A stretch of 31,902 bases of DNA from a virus. Both the position numbers and the translations under genes were made by a program. The stretch covers positions 1-31,902 of the IMG/VR virus record IMGVR_UViG_3300009332_000013, one strand, 5' to 3'. Positions 7,756 through 14,539 of the stretch are shown piece after piece (the stretch's first letter is position 1; every line of letters starts with the position of its first letter). Below the pieces are notes generated by a model that searched no databases, was not told the DNA's origin, and was given only the letters and a program-made list of their open reading frames with translations.

Positions 7756-9571
7756 TTACGACAAATTAGTAAAAGAGTGGTCGAATAGGATGAGTGGTAG
7801 GGCACCAATCTATACTAACAGATATCATAGAACAGTTTTACGTGAAGTAATGAAAGATTTTGGTTATTCGTTAGAATTAATAGATGGGGTTCAACCAATT
7901 TTTATACCAAATGTTATATTAAATGAGGGTAGTAATCAAGATGCGTCATTAAATACGGCTATGATGGAAACTGCGGCTTTAATAGGAACAACTGGTGTAT
8001 CACAACAACCATTTATTGATTTATTAGAATCACCAAAAGTATTTAATAAAATTAAAATCACAAAGAAAGACGATATAAATGATTTTAAAAAACAATGTAA
8101 ATCTATAATAGATTTATGTGATAAAGCTAAAAAAGAGTTATTAAAAGGATTAGGAAAAGCTGGTGATTGGAATTCGGCCGGAGTAGGTTTGATAAAAGGT
8201 TTTACATTACCTGAATTAAAAATGGAAGATGGTGTTCCTAATTTTTATAAAAATAATTTACAAGATATTGCTGTAGCTGGTGGTTTAGCGTGGGGAATGT
8301 TAGTATTTGTAGCCGAGAAGGTTAGTTTTAAACCTAATTTTATTCATGATAAGATTATGGATTTTTATAAAGCAGAAGTAAATAGAGGTATTACAAGAAA
8401 AGGTGCTAAAACTGCTACACCAGACGCTATATTATCAAATGTAGATGCTAGTACATTATTAAAAGCATTAAAAGATGATACAAATGAAATTGTAGGAAAT
8501 GAATCAGATGGAACGGTAAAATTGGGAGATAAAATAATTTATATGCAAGCATCTCTTAAAAAAGGTGTTGGAAGTTCCCAAATTGGTAAATTTTCTAAAA
8601 AGTTGAGGGGTACATATAGTCTTGGAATGAGTAACAAAGAAGCTTCAAATTATTTATTATCACACTATGAACCTAATGAAATTGAGCAAATGATTTATGA
8701 GGGTTTATGGGATAAGGTAAAAAGTTTTACTTCTTCTATTTTTACTAAAGCAAAGAATTTGGTCAATAGTGGATTATCAAAACTTAAAGGTTTCTTTTCT
8801 AAATCATTTAATGATGGAGCAACAATAAAAGCAAAAACTATTAATAAATTAACAAGTGGTTACACAATTAAAGAGTGGACAGAAGACGATGTTAATTTGT
8901 TAATGGAAGGTGATATGAATGCTCCTACGAGAGCTACTGTAAAAGCTATATATAATAGTCCAGCAAAAGCGTATTCTAATTTGGCTAAAGAAGTTGGTGT
9001 TGTAAAAAAGAAACTAAATAATATTGGTGATTTGGGTTATGGTGTAATAAAAGAATTGGGGAAATTAAAGAAGATACCTGCGGTTAAAGGTGATAAAGAA
9101 CCAGGTACTAAAGTTGTTTTTAATTTAATAGCTAATATGGCCACATTAGAAATGGTTGGAGATTTAACAAGTAAAAGTTCTAAATTAAAAAAGATAATTG
9201 CAGATTTAATTACTGAAATGTTGTTTGGAGCTACTAATCAACCACTTTGGAAAGTATATGGTAAGATGGAAACTGGTGATAAAGCATATTCTTATTTAGG
9301 TACAGCGGAAACGGTAGAGAAAAGATTTGATGGAGATGATATTAATATTGAGTTAATTGGTATTGATATACATCCACAAAGTGAGCAGAATCCTAAGAAC
9401 GTTTATTATGTAATTACTTGTTATTTATTACAAGAAATAGCCGAAGCTGGTAAATTTTATGTTAAGGTAAGAACTGGTACTAATTCATCAAGTCGTATAA
9501 CTCAAAATTATGAAGGTCAGGCTATTATAGGGGCTTTTGATATTGATAAAAAATTAAAAGATATTATCTAA
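7745..9571 (+). CDS. Large unknown protein linked to the PolA-like gene
   Basis: A 608-residue protein that I cannot assign. It overlaps the polymerase-like gene by 11 nt. Residues 1-45 (KLVKEWSNRMSGRAPIYTN, then a basic helix) look like a short N-terminal module seen in various T4-like phage proteins. There is an alanine- and glycine-rich, mildly hydrophobic stretch near 175-192 (AVAGGLAWGMLVFVAEKV), then many amphipathic lysine-rich helices (about 320-480). The C-terminal 120 residues are more globular, with strand-like segments (YYVITCYLLQEIAEAGKFYVKVRTG). No catalytic motif, signal peptide or zinc site is visible. It could be a virion or DNA-associated protein; the sequence does not decide. 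Confidence 0.6.
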   Translation: MKINYDKLVKEWSNRMSGRAPIYTNRYHRTVLREVMKDFGYSLELIDGVQPIFIPNVILNEGSNQDASLNTAMMETAALIGTTGVSQQPFIDLLESPKVFNKIKITKKDDINDFKKQCKSIIDLCDKAKKELLKGLGKAGDWNSAGVGLIKGFTLPELKMEDGVPNFYKNNLQDIAVAGGLAWGMLVFVAEKVSFKPNFIHDKIMDFYKAEVNRGITRKGAKTATPDAILSNVDASTLLKALKDDTNEIVGNESDGTVKLGDKIIYMQASLKKGVGSSQIGKFSKKLRGTYSLGMSNKEASNYLLSHYEPNEIEQMIYEGLWDKVKSFTSSIFTKAKNLVNSGLSKLKGFFSKSFNDGATIKAKTINKLTSGYTIKEWTEDDVNLLMEGDMNAPTRATVKAIYNSPAKAYSNLAKEVGVVKKKLNNIGDLGYGVIKELGKLKKIPAVKGDKEPGTKVVFNLIANMATLEMVGDLTSKSSKLKKIIADLITEMLFGATNQPLWKVYGKMETGDKAYSYLGTAETVEKRFDGDDINIELIGIDIHPQSEQNPKNVYYVITCYLLQEIAEAGKFYVKVRTGTNSSSRITQNYEGQAIIGAFDIDKKLKDII

Positions 9572-9993
9572 TGAAGTCTCAATTGTTATGTACATTCTCT
9601 AAAAGAAATAAACTTTATGATACCATAGACCTTATTATTGCATGCCATGACATATTGTTTAATAAAATTTATGTGTTTCAAAATGAGAATGACCACCACG
9701 AATTAATAATAACATATAATATAACTGGTGATTATGATTTTGGTGGAGCTGATGCTAGAGATACTATTTCATTACATAGAAAGAAACAAACTAATACATT
9801 ATATACAATTAATGCAATAAATACCATTATTAGACAAAAGAATAATGGTGTACTTGATAAAACATTCCCTATTACTTGGGATGAGTATCGAAATTCATTA
9901 TTATTAACAAATGAAAATGAATTAAATGTTATACCAACAAGAATATATTCAATTGTTGATATAGAAACTTGGGAAAAAGATAGAAAAATATAG
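9571..9993 (+). CDS. Conserved-looking small protein of unknown function
   Basis: A 140-residue soluble protein, joined by TAATG to the upstream gene. It begins MKSQLLCTFS and has alternating strand and helix segments (IDLIIACHDILFNKIYVFQN, then HELIITYNITGDYDF), suggesting one alpha/beta domain. A PITWDEYRNSLLLT segment follows near 110. From memory the MKSQLLCTF opening recurs in marine T4-like phages, but I know of no function. It has no transmembrane segment. The next gene follows after 8 nt with TAGGTTATTAAATG as its ribosome-binding context. Confidence 0.6.
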   Translation: MKSQLLCTFSKRNKLYDTIDLIIACHDILFNKIYVFQNENDHHELIITYNITGDYDFGGADARDTISLHRKKQTNTLYTINAINTIIRQKNNGVLDKTFPITWDEYRNSLLLTNENELNVIPTRIYSIVDIETWEKDRKI

Positions 9994-10001
9994 GTTATTA
10001 A

Positions 10002-10520
10002 ATGAACAATAAGGTTACAATAATAGATAATTTTTATGACGAACCTTACGAAGTTAGAAGACATGCTTTACAACGTGACTATAAGAGTGGTAATTTTGTT
10101 GGTATGAGAACATCAGACGGGGTTTCCGAGGAAGTAGTCAATAAATTATCAGATTTAAATGTTATCAATGGTCATTTTGAATGGTCACCATCCGATAGTA
10201 TAAAAATAGTTGATATTGATTATTCAATTAAATTATTTGGTATTATATTTTTATCACCACACGCTCCAATTAATTCTGGTATATCTTTTCATAGATATAA
10301 AGAACTTGAAATGGATAAATATAAATACGATGAACCTGCACACGAGTTGGTTAATGAATATGGTACGGATTTTACAAAGTGGGATGAAGTTGACAGAGTA
10401 GGTAATGTTTTTAATAGATTGGTTATATATGAAACAAAGTATTATCATTCAACTACAAATTATTTTGGAAAAGATGTTTTAGATTCTCGATTAATACAAC
10501 GTTTATATTTAAAAAAATGA
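10002..10520 (+). CDS. DUF6445-like protein, possible 2-oxoglutarate/Fe(II) oxygenase relative
   Basis: 172 residues. The opening VTIIDNFYDEPYEVRRHAL, the central FGIIFLSPHAPINSGISFHRYK and the end FNRLVIYETKYYHSTTNYFGKDVLDSRLIQRLYL match my memory of the DUF6445 pattern. That family resembles 2-oxoglutarate/Fe(II) dioxygenases, where the late His (in YYHST) and the Arg (in SRLIQ) would be the distal iron ligand and the 2OG anchor. I do not see a clear HxD that would complete the iron site, so activity is uncertain. It precedes a glycosyltransferase with a 4-nt overlap, hinting at a joint role in modifying a glycan, protein or base. The family call is moderate and the catalytic role is inference. 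Confidence 0.5.
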   Translation: MNNKVTIIDNFYDEPYEVRRHALQRDYKSGNFVGMRTSDGVSEEVVNKLSDLNVINGHFEWSPSDSIKIVDIDYSIKLFGIIFLSPHAPINSGISFHRYKELEMDKYKYDEPAHELVNEYGTDFTKWDEVDRVGNVFNRLVIYETKYYHSTTNYFGKDVLDSRLIQRLYLKK

Positions 10521-11905
10521 AACCATTTAGTAATAGAATAGAGGGAATAGTTACAATAGGTTTATCGGATTGGGAACGTAAAGAATGTAGTTATATAAAT
10601 ATGGAACCAGAACCAGATATTTATTATTATGGTATGAAGTATTTTGCAGATTGGTATCATTTTGATGATGATAGAAATATCGAATCTATTTTAAAAACAC
10701 ATGAACCAGATTTAATATTAACTATAGGTGGTGAGAAAGATAGATTTTTACATCTAAATAACTTGACAGATAATATAAAAAGAAAATGGTTACATTTATC
10801 AGATAGAGATTGGTGGTCGTGGGTAACTGATATTGATAAAAGTTTACCACATACATTAAATGATAAGTGGTGGAAAGAAATGTTAGAACCAGATGATTCT
10901 TTGGTTTCTGTAATGACAACAGCGTACAAAATAGGTGATAAAATACATAGAACATACGATTCTATTAAGGAACAAAGTTATAAGAATTGGCAATGGGTTA
11001 TTAATGACGATTCACCAGATAGAGATACTTGGAAAGAGTTAGAAAAGATAGCTTCAAATGATAGTAGAGTAAAAATTATAAGAAATGAGGGCAGAAGTCC
11101 TGTTTCTCGTATTGGTAGAAATAACTTTTTAGCCGCTACACAATGTGATGGAAAATATTTAGTTGAATTAGACCACGATGATTCTTTAACAATTAATTGT
11201 ATAGAAGATTTAATATATCCATTTAAAGAATTTGATGATGTTGGTATGACGTGGGGTGATTGTTGTGGTTATAATGTTGTTGATAATACTTGTAATGATT
11301 GGGGGCCTTGGTATGCCGGGAGATATGGACATAGATATTGGACAACATATCCAAGAGGTTATGGTAAAAAGTGGAAGGTTATGAGGTCTGCTAATATCAA
11401 TCCCTTTACTATAAGAAGGTTGTGGTCAACGTTAAATGTACCTAAATGTTGGAATAAGGACGTTTATTTTAAGATAGGTGGTCATAATACCAACGTAAAT
11501 GTTACAGATGATTATGATTTGATTATAAGAATGTTTTTAGGTACAAGGATTGCTAGAGTACAAAAACTATGTATTTTTCAAAACGATGATGGTACTAAAG
11601 ATAGTATAGGTGGTCATATCAGACACAAATCTATACAACGTGCTATGAGACATCAACAACGATACTATGAACGTAGAATCCATGAAAGATTTGAAGAGTT
11701 GGGCATAGATGATTGGTGTTGGGATAAAGAAAAAGATGAATCACAATATGAAATGTGGTTGTCAAAAAATGGTAATGAACGACCAGAAGAAACACCAGAT
11801 ATGGTTGCTAATTATATATCAGAACTAAAAGAGCCATTTGAAGAAATGATTGATTGGGAAACACCAGCCGAGGATGTAGGCCCAATTGAATGTGAAAAAA
11901 ATTAA
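10517..11905 (+). CDS. GT-A family 2-like glycosyltransferase
   Basis: 462 residues. The core (about 133-340) is a GT-A glycosyltransferase: LVSVMTTAYKIGDKIHRTYDSI is the nucleotide-binding first strand and helix, WQWVINDDSPD is the second acidic turn, and LVELDHDDSL (about 213-222) is the DXD metal-binding motif. A later VTDDYDLIIRM segment is the usual ED-type acceptor-side motif. The N-terminal 130 residues form an additional domain, possibly a degenerate Rossmann unit (PDLILTIGGEKDRFLHL). The C-terminus is an acidic helical tail. The enzyme should transfer a sugar from a nucleotide sugar; the acceptor (DNA base, virion protein or host glycan) cannot be told. It overlaps the DUF6445-like gene by 4 nt. 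Confidence 0.8.
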   Translation: MKPFSNRIEGIVTIGLSDWERKECSYINMEPEPDIYYYGMKYFADWYHFDDDRNIESILKTHEPDLILTIGGEKDRFLHLNNLTDNIKRKWLHLSDRDWWSWVTDIDKSLPHTLNDKWWKEMLEPDDSLVSVMTTAYKIGDKIHRTYDSIKEQSYKNWQWVINDDSPDRDTWKELEKIASNDSRVKIIRNEGRSPVSRIGRNNFLAATQCDGKYLVELDHDDSLTINCIEDLIYPFKEFDDVGMTWGDCCGYNVVDNTCNDWGPWYAGRYGHRYWTTYPRGYGKKWKVMRSANINPFTIRRLWSTLNVPKCWNKDVYFKIGGHNTNVNVTDDYDLIIRMFLGTRIARVQKLCIFQNDDGTKDSIGGHIRHKSIQRAMRHQQRYYERRIHERFEELGIDDWCWDKEKDESQYEMWLSKNGNERPEETPDMVANYISELKEPFEEMIDWETPAEDVGPIECEKN

Positions 11906-11914
11906 AAAAAGCTC

Positions 11915-11943
11915 TTGACCCGTGTCCTTTTTCTTTGTATATT
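11915..11943 (+). promoter_or_regulatory. Sigma70-like promoter for the 11967 gene
   Basis: -35 TTGACC (11915-11920), a 17-nt spacer, and -10 TATATT (11938-11943). An A7 tract and GCTC lie directly upstream. The predicted transcript start near 11950 leaves room for the AAAGAAAGGG ribosome-binding site of the next gene. The same TTAAAAAAGCTCTTGAC arrangement recurs at 12483 and 12787. Confidence 0.75.
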
Positions 11944-11966
11944 TAAGTGTAAAGAAAGGGAACTAT

Positions 11967-12341
11967 ATGAAAAAGTTAAAATCAAATTATGATAAATCAA
12001 TTGATAATCTTTTAGATGGTATTAAAAAAGATTATGCTGGTTGGGGTAATGACCCTAAAGATTTAAGTGGTTCACAAAAAGATATTAGACTCAAGATGAT
12101 TGATGAGTTCAACAAAGGAGTTCATGTTAAGGCAGGTAAGAAGTACGATAAGATTATCACTGGGACTTCCGTTTGGGGTTTTGTTGCTAAAAGTGATGGA
12201 ATACATAAAGGAATACCACATAAAACTGGTGATGTTTTTAAAGCGGCTGGATGGAGAGCTCCTGCTAAATGGGCAAGGGGTTCGATATTCGATTCTAATC
12301 AAAGTTGGTTTCATTGGACTGGTCCAAACTATATAATATAG
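11967..12341 (+). CDS. Conserved T4-like phage small protein, unknown function
   Basis: 124 residues from the ATG at 11967, which has AAAGAAAGGG just upstream. An upstream in-frame ATG at 11922 lies between the -35 and -10 elements and cannot be the start. The N-terminus is a lysine-rich helix (KKLKSNYDKSIDNLLDGIKKDY). The C-terminal half (KYDKIITGTSVWGFVAK, GDVFKAAGWRAPAKWARGSIFD, WFHWTGPNYII) looks like a small beta domain with many aromatics; I recall similar tails in small proteins of marine T4-like phages but no known function. It has its own early-type promoter and is followed directly by a tiny membrane-peptide gene, so it may act early in infection. Confidence 0.75.
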   Translation: MKKLKSNYDKSIDNLLDGIKKDYAGWGNDPKDLSGSQKDIRLKMIDEFNKGVHVKAGKKYDKIITGTSVWGFVAKSDGIHKGIPHKTGDVFKAAGWRAPAKWARGSIFDSNQSWFHWTGPNYII

Positions 12342-12349
12342 GAGTTAAA

Positions 12350-12454
12350 ATGAGTGATAATATAAAAGAAATACTTGGTAGTATAGTATTATTTATACTA
12401 ATGTACATTTGGATGGTTATAATGTTTACTTTGGATGGTGCTCCATTCCATTAA
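12350..12454 (+). CDS. 34-residue single-pass membrane peptide
   Basis: This short ORF starts at an ATG six bases after a strong AGGAG Shine-Dalgarno and begins 9 nt after the preceding stop. The peptide has a polar N-terminus (MSDNIKEIL), one hydrophobic span at about residues 10-28 (GSIVLFILMYIWMVIMFTL) and a short polar tail (DGAPFH). It would sit in the host inner membrane, probably N-in. It is co-transcribed with the 11967 gene from the 11915 promoter. Tiny membrane peptides of T4-like phages often alter host envelope functions, but there is no direct evidence here. The good ribosome-binding site argues for real translation. Confidence 0.6.
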   Translation: MSDNIKEILGSIVLFILMYIWMVIMFTLDGAPFH

Positions 12455-12480
12455 AAAAGCTTAAAAAAGTTTAAAAAAGC
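12451..12480 (+). repeat. Three phased A-tract repeats upstream of the ncRNA1 promoter
   Basis: Three consecutive 10-nt units TTAAAAAAGC, TTAAAAAAGT, TTAAAAAAGC end two bases before a -35 hexamer. The 10-bp period places the A6 tracts on the same helical face, the classic layout of an intrinsic DNA bend and UP-element-like activator. Confidence 0.8.
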
Positions 12481-12482
12481 TC

Positions 12483-12511
12483 TTGACTTTTACAATTTTT
12501 ATTCGTAAGTT
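12483..12511 (+). promoter_or_regulatory. Sigma70-like promoter for ncRNA1
   Basis: -35 TTGACT (12483-12488), 17-nt spacer, -10 TAAGTT (12506-12511), directly downstream of phased A-tracts. The expected start near 12517-12519 coincides with the first base-paired segment of the structured region. No open reading frame with a ribosome-binding site follows before 12842. Confidence 0.65.
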
Positions 12512-12516
12512 AAGGT

Positions 12517-12777
12517 GTTGATTGAGATGAGTACTTTTAAAAACGGATAATCAACAAACTGATGAAGGACGTTGAGGAAGATTAATCACCTTCTGAGTCT
12601 AATGGTGTTCCGAGATTGAAACAGTTGATTACTTGAGTAGGTCGTTTGAGGAGCTGTGGAGTTCGAGTCTCCACCATCGGTCAATTAAAATTCGTGGTTT
12701 TTGTCTTTTTCTACGATAATTTGAAAAAGATGGTGGGTTGTGAGTGACTACCAATTTGGAACTCTCAAATTTTATTA
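12517..12777 (+). ncRNA. Putative structured non-coding RNA 1 (about 260 nt)
   Basis: No convincing ORF lies here, but many mutually compatible helices do. H1: GTTGATT 12517-12523 with AATCAAC 12549-12555. H2: GAAGG 12564-12568 with CCTTC 12589-12593. H3: AGTCT 12596-12600 with AGATT 12613-12617. H4: ACAGTT 12621-12626 with AGCTGT 12652-12657, enclosing GATT with GGTC. H5 is a long hairpin: TCCACCATC 12670-12678 with GATGGTGGG 12729-12737, continuing through TCAATT with AATTTGA and TCGTGG with CTACGA to a U-rich loop. H6 is a terminator-like hairpin at 12738-12768. A promoter ends just upstream and a second promoter lies just downstream. A GTTCGAGTC loop at 12661-12669 mimics a tRNA T-arm, but no cloverleaf can be drawn. 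I recognise no known RNA family. Confidence 0.6.
12738..12777 (+). terminator. Probable intrinsic terminator of ncRNA1
   Basis: TTGTGAGT (12738-12745) pairs with ACTCTCAA (12761-12768) with one T-T mismatch. An inner CCA/TGG helix caps it, and AATTTTATT follows. It lies between the structured region and the next promoter. The U-tract is interrupted, so strength is uncertain. Confidence 0.45.
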
Positions 12778-12786
12778 AAAAAGCTC

Positions 12787-12815
12787 TTGACTCTTATTTG
12801 CATTTTTGGTATATT
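12787..12815 (+). promoter_or_regulatory. Sigma70-like promoter for the nuclease-methyltransferase pair
   Basis: -35 TTGACT (12787-12792), 17-nt spacer, -10 TATATT (12810-12815), preceded by TTAAAAAAGCTC as at 11915 and 12483. The start near 12822 rules out translation starts at 12806 and 12821 and supports the ATG at 12842. Confidence 0.75.
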
Positions 12816-12841
12816 CTCTTATGTTAAATAAGGAAAATACA

Positions 12842-13450
12842 ATGAATATAAACATAATAGAATCTTTAAACGAATTTGAAAAGGATTATAACCCATACGA
12901 AAATACTCCCTTTGAAAAACTTTTGACATTAACAAGTGATGACAGAGGTAAGTGGGGTGAAAAATTCTTACATAGTAACATAAAATTATCTGGATTAGAA
13001 TCTAAATGGGATGGTGATTCAAACACAGATAATGAGGATGGTAGTGTATATGACATTTTAGTCAATTTAAATCGTAGAACAGAAGTAAAAACTGCTACTA
13101 ATGGATTGGATAAGAAAAAGAAAAAACTTACTAATACTTGGCAACATGAAAATATATATAAAGAAAATATTTGGGATGATTTATTATTATTAGATGTTAA
13201 TCCAAATGGTTTTTATTTAACACATATACCACATAGTGAAATGTGTTTCGGAAAGGAAAGACATATTATCTTAGAAAAAAAATCTACAAAACACTTATCA
13301 GGTTGGAAATTTGATAGTTCAAGAGCTTCTTTAACCAAAGGTTTAAAGGCTGGAATCACTATTTACATTGATGTAGATAACGATGGTAACATATCTGATG
13401 ATGACAATATAAAACTAAGGAGATTTATTGTTGAAAAATTCACTAATTAA
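12842..13450 (+). CDS. PD-(D/E)XK nuclease-like protein, candidate type II restriction endonuclease
   Basis: 202 residues from the ATG at 12842 (AAGG eight bases upstream; upstream in-frame starts lie in or at the promoter). Residues 35-83 fit a restriction-endonuclease core: a helix with Glu40 (RGKWGEKFL), then SVYDILV with Asp71, and RRTEVKTAT with Glu81 and Lys83. This is the D-X9-ExK pattern of PD-(D/E)XK nucleases, in which the acidic residues bind Mg and Lys helps catalysis. The C-terminal half has strand and helix segments of unknown role. It overlaps a gene for an adenine methyltransferase, the expected partner of a type II enzyme. The family assignment rests on this motif alone, and the recognition site is unknown. 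Alternatives are a homing-type or host-DNA-degrading nuclease. Confidence 0.6.
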   Translation: MNINIIESLNEFEKDYNPYENTPFEKLLTLTSDDRGKWGEKFLHSNIKLSGLESKWDGDSNTDNEDGSVYDILVNLNRRTEVKTATNGLDKKKKKLTNTWQHENIYKENIWDDLLLLDVNPNGFYLTHIPHSEMCFGKERHIILEKKSTKHLSGWKFDSSRASLTKGLKAGITIYIDVDNDGNISDDDNIKLRRFIVEKFTN

Positions 13451-14498
13451 TTTATATTTAAAGGCTGAATCAAAATTTGGAATTAAAACTCTAGCAAAAA
13501 GATTATCTGTAAAAACTGGTACCATAGAAAGATGGAAATTATTGAATAATGTTCCCGAACATTATATGTTTGATTTGTATGAAATTTTAGGAATGAATCT
13601 TGATTATGAAAAATTTGACTATAAACAAAAAGACCAATTCTTTACATCAGATAAAACTGCCAATTTCTGTTTTACAATATTTAAAAATAAATTAAAAGAA
13701 CTTGGAGTAGATGATAATAATTATACATATCTTGAACCATCTGCTGGTGATGGTAGTTTTTATAATTTGATGCCAAAGGATAGAAGAGTTGGTATTGATA
13801 TTGAACCACGAATTGATAATATAATAGAACACAATTACTTATCATGGTTACCTGAAGGTGATACTAAATTTTTGGTAGTTGGTAATCCGCCATTTGGGTT
13901 GAGAGGAAATAAAGCATTAAGATTTTTAAACCATTCTTCTATGAATATTGGTGCAGAATTTGTTGGATTTATATTACCACAAATATTTAATAGTCAAGGT
14001 AGGGGTTCATGTATGAAACGAGTACAAGACTTAAATCTAATTCACACAGTAGAAGTTCCAAATGAATTTTATTATCCAGATAATACTAAAGTAAATGTGA
14101 ATTGTATTTTCCAAGTTTGGTCTAAAAACTTTAAAATTGAATCAGTAGATGAAAGTTGTTCGGACTACATCAAGTTGTATTCATTATCTGATGGTAATAG
14201 CTCTGGTAGTAAACGAAATGTAAATATGTTATATGAATGTGATTTATATTTACCCATCACTTGTTTTGGTAAGGATAATATGAAGGTGGTAAATAATTTT
14301 GATGATTTACCATTAAGGCGTGGTTATGGAATTAAAATTTTAAAAGATAATAAACGAGTCGTAGACAAATTCAATGAAATAGATTGGTCTAAAGAATCTT
14401 TTTCATCTACAAATAGTGCATTAAATCTTAGATTTGACATTATAGAAAATGCATTAATAAAGAAAGGAATAAAAAATAAAAAGAACAAATTTTTTTAA
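13428..14498 (+). CDS. HTH plus N6-adenine DNA methyltransferase-like protein
   Basis: 356 residues. AAGGAG (13417-13422) serves a TTG at 13428 or the adjacent TTG at 13431; no ATG fits, so initiation is non-canonical and overlaps the nuclease gene by about 20 nt. Residues about 18-45 form a helix-turn-helix (GIKTLAKRLSVKTGTIERW). The SAM-binding motif I is EPSAGDGSF (103-111), followed by GIDIEP (122-127) and the catalytic NPPF (153-156), typical of N6-adenine methyltransferases. The remainder (about 200-356) may hold target recognition. Fusion of an HTH to a methyltransferase can give a self-regulating controller, as in some type II systems. It probably protects phage DNA from the overlapping nuclease or from host enzymes. 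No stable hairpin lies at its end before the next promoter. Confidence 0.75.
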   Translation: MLKNSLINLYLKAESKFGIKTLAKRLSVKTGTIERWKLLNNVPEHYMFDLYEILGMNLDYEKFDYKQKDQFFTSDKTANFCFTIFKNKLKELGVDDNNYTYLEPSAGDGSFYNLMPKDRRVGIDIEPRIDNIIEHNYLSWLPEGDTKFLVVGNPPFGLRGNKALRFLNHSSMNIGAEFVGFILPQIFNSQGRGSCMKRVQDLNLIHTVEVPNEFYYPDNTKVNVNCIFQVWSKNFKIESVDESCSDYIKLYSLSDGNSSGSKRNVNMLYECDLYLPITCFGKDNMKVVNNFDDLPLRRGYGIKILKDNKRVVDKFNEIDWSKESFSSTNSALNLRFDIIENALIKKGIKNKKNKFF

Positions 14499-14504
14499 AA
14501 AAGC

Positions 14505-14533
14505 TTGAACGTTTTGGCTATTTGTAATATATA
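14505..14533 (+). promoter_or_regulatory. Sigma70-like promoter for ncRNA2
   Basis: -35 TTGAAC (14505-14510), 17-nt spacer, -10 TATATA (14528-14533), preceded by TTAAAAAAGC at the methyltransferase 3' end. Predicted start near 14540. No gene with a ribosome-binding site follows for more than 500 nt. Confidence 0.7.
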
Positions 14534-14539
14534 TATATT

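Noticed and set aside
11922-11967. Upstream ATG for the small protein at 11967
   Set aside because: It lies between the -35 and -10 elements of the promoter, and AAAGAAAGGG serves the ATG at 11967.
12451-12480. Type III toxin-antitoxin RNA repeats or a CRISPR-like array
   Set aside because: The three units are only 10 nt, without spacers, and sit upstream of a -35 element; a bent promoter element explains them better and no toxin gene of that type is near.
12559-12622. Hammerhead ribozyme core (CTGATGA at 12559 and GAAAC at 12618)
   Set aside because: The segments directly after CTGATGA and before GAAAC do not pair as stem II, and the surrounding AATCAAC/GTTGATT pairing has the wrong strand order for stems I and III.
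12605-12684. tRNA or tmRNA gene suggested by the GTTCGAGTC T-arm
   Set aside because: No acceptor strand pairs properly with the seven bases after the T-arm (best case CTAATGG has a mismatch), and there is no D-arm GG or five-base anticodon stem. No tmRNA 5' end or tag ORF is visible.
12806-12842. Longer N-terminus for the nuclease gene (TTG at 12806 or ATG at 12821)
   Set aside because: The TTG overlaps the -10 region and the ATG is at the predicted transcript start; the ATG at 12842 has the only suitable ribosome-binding site.
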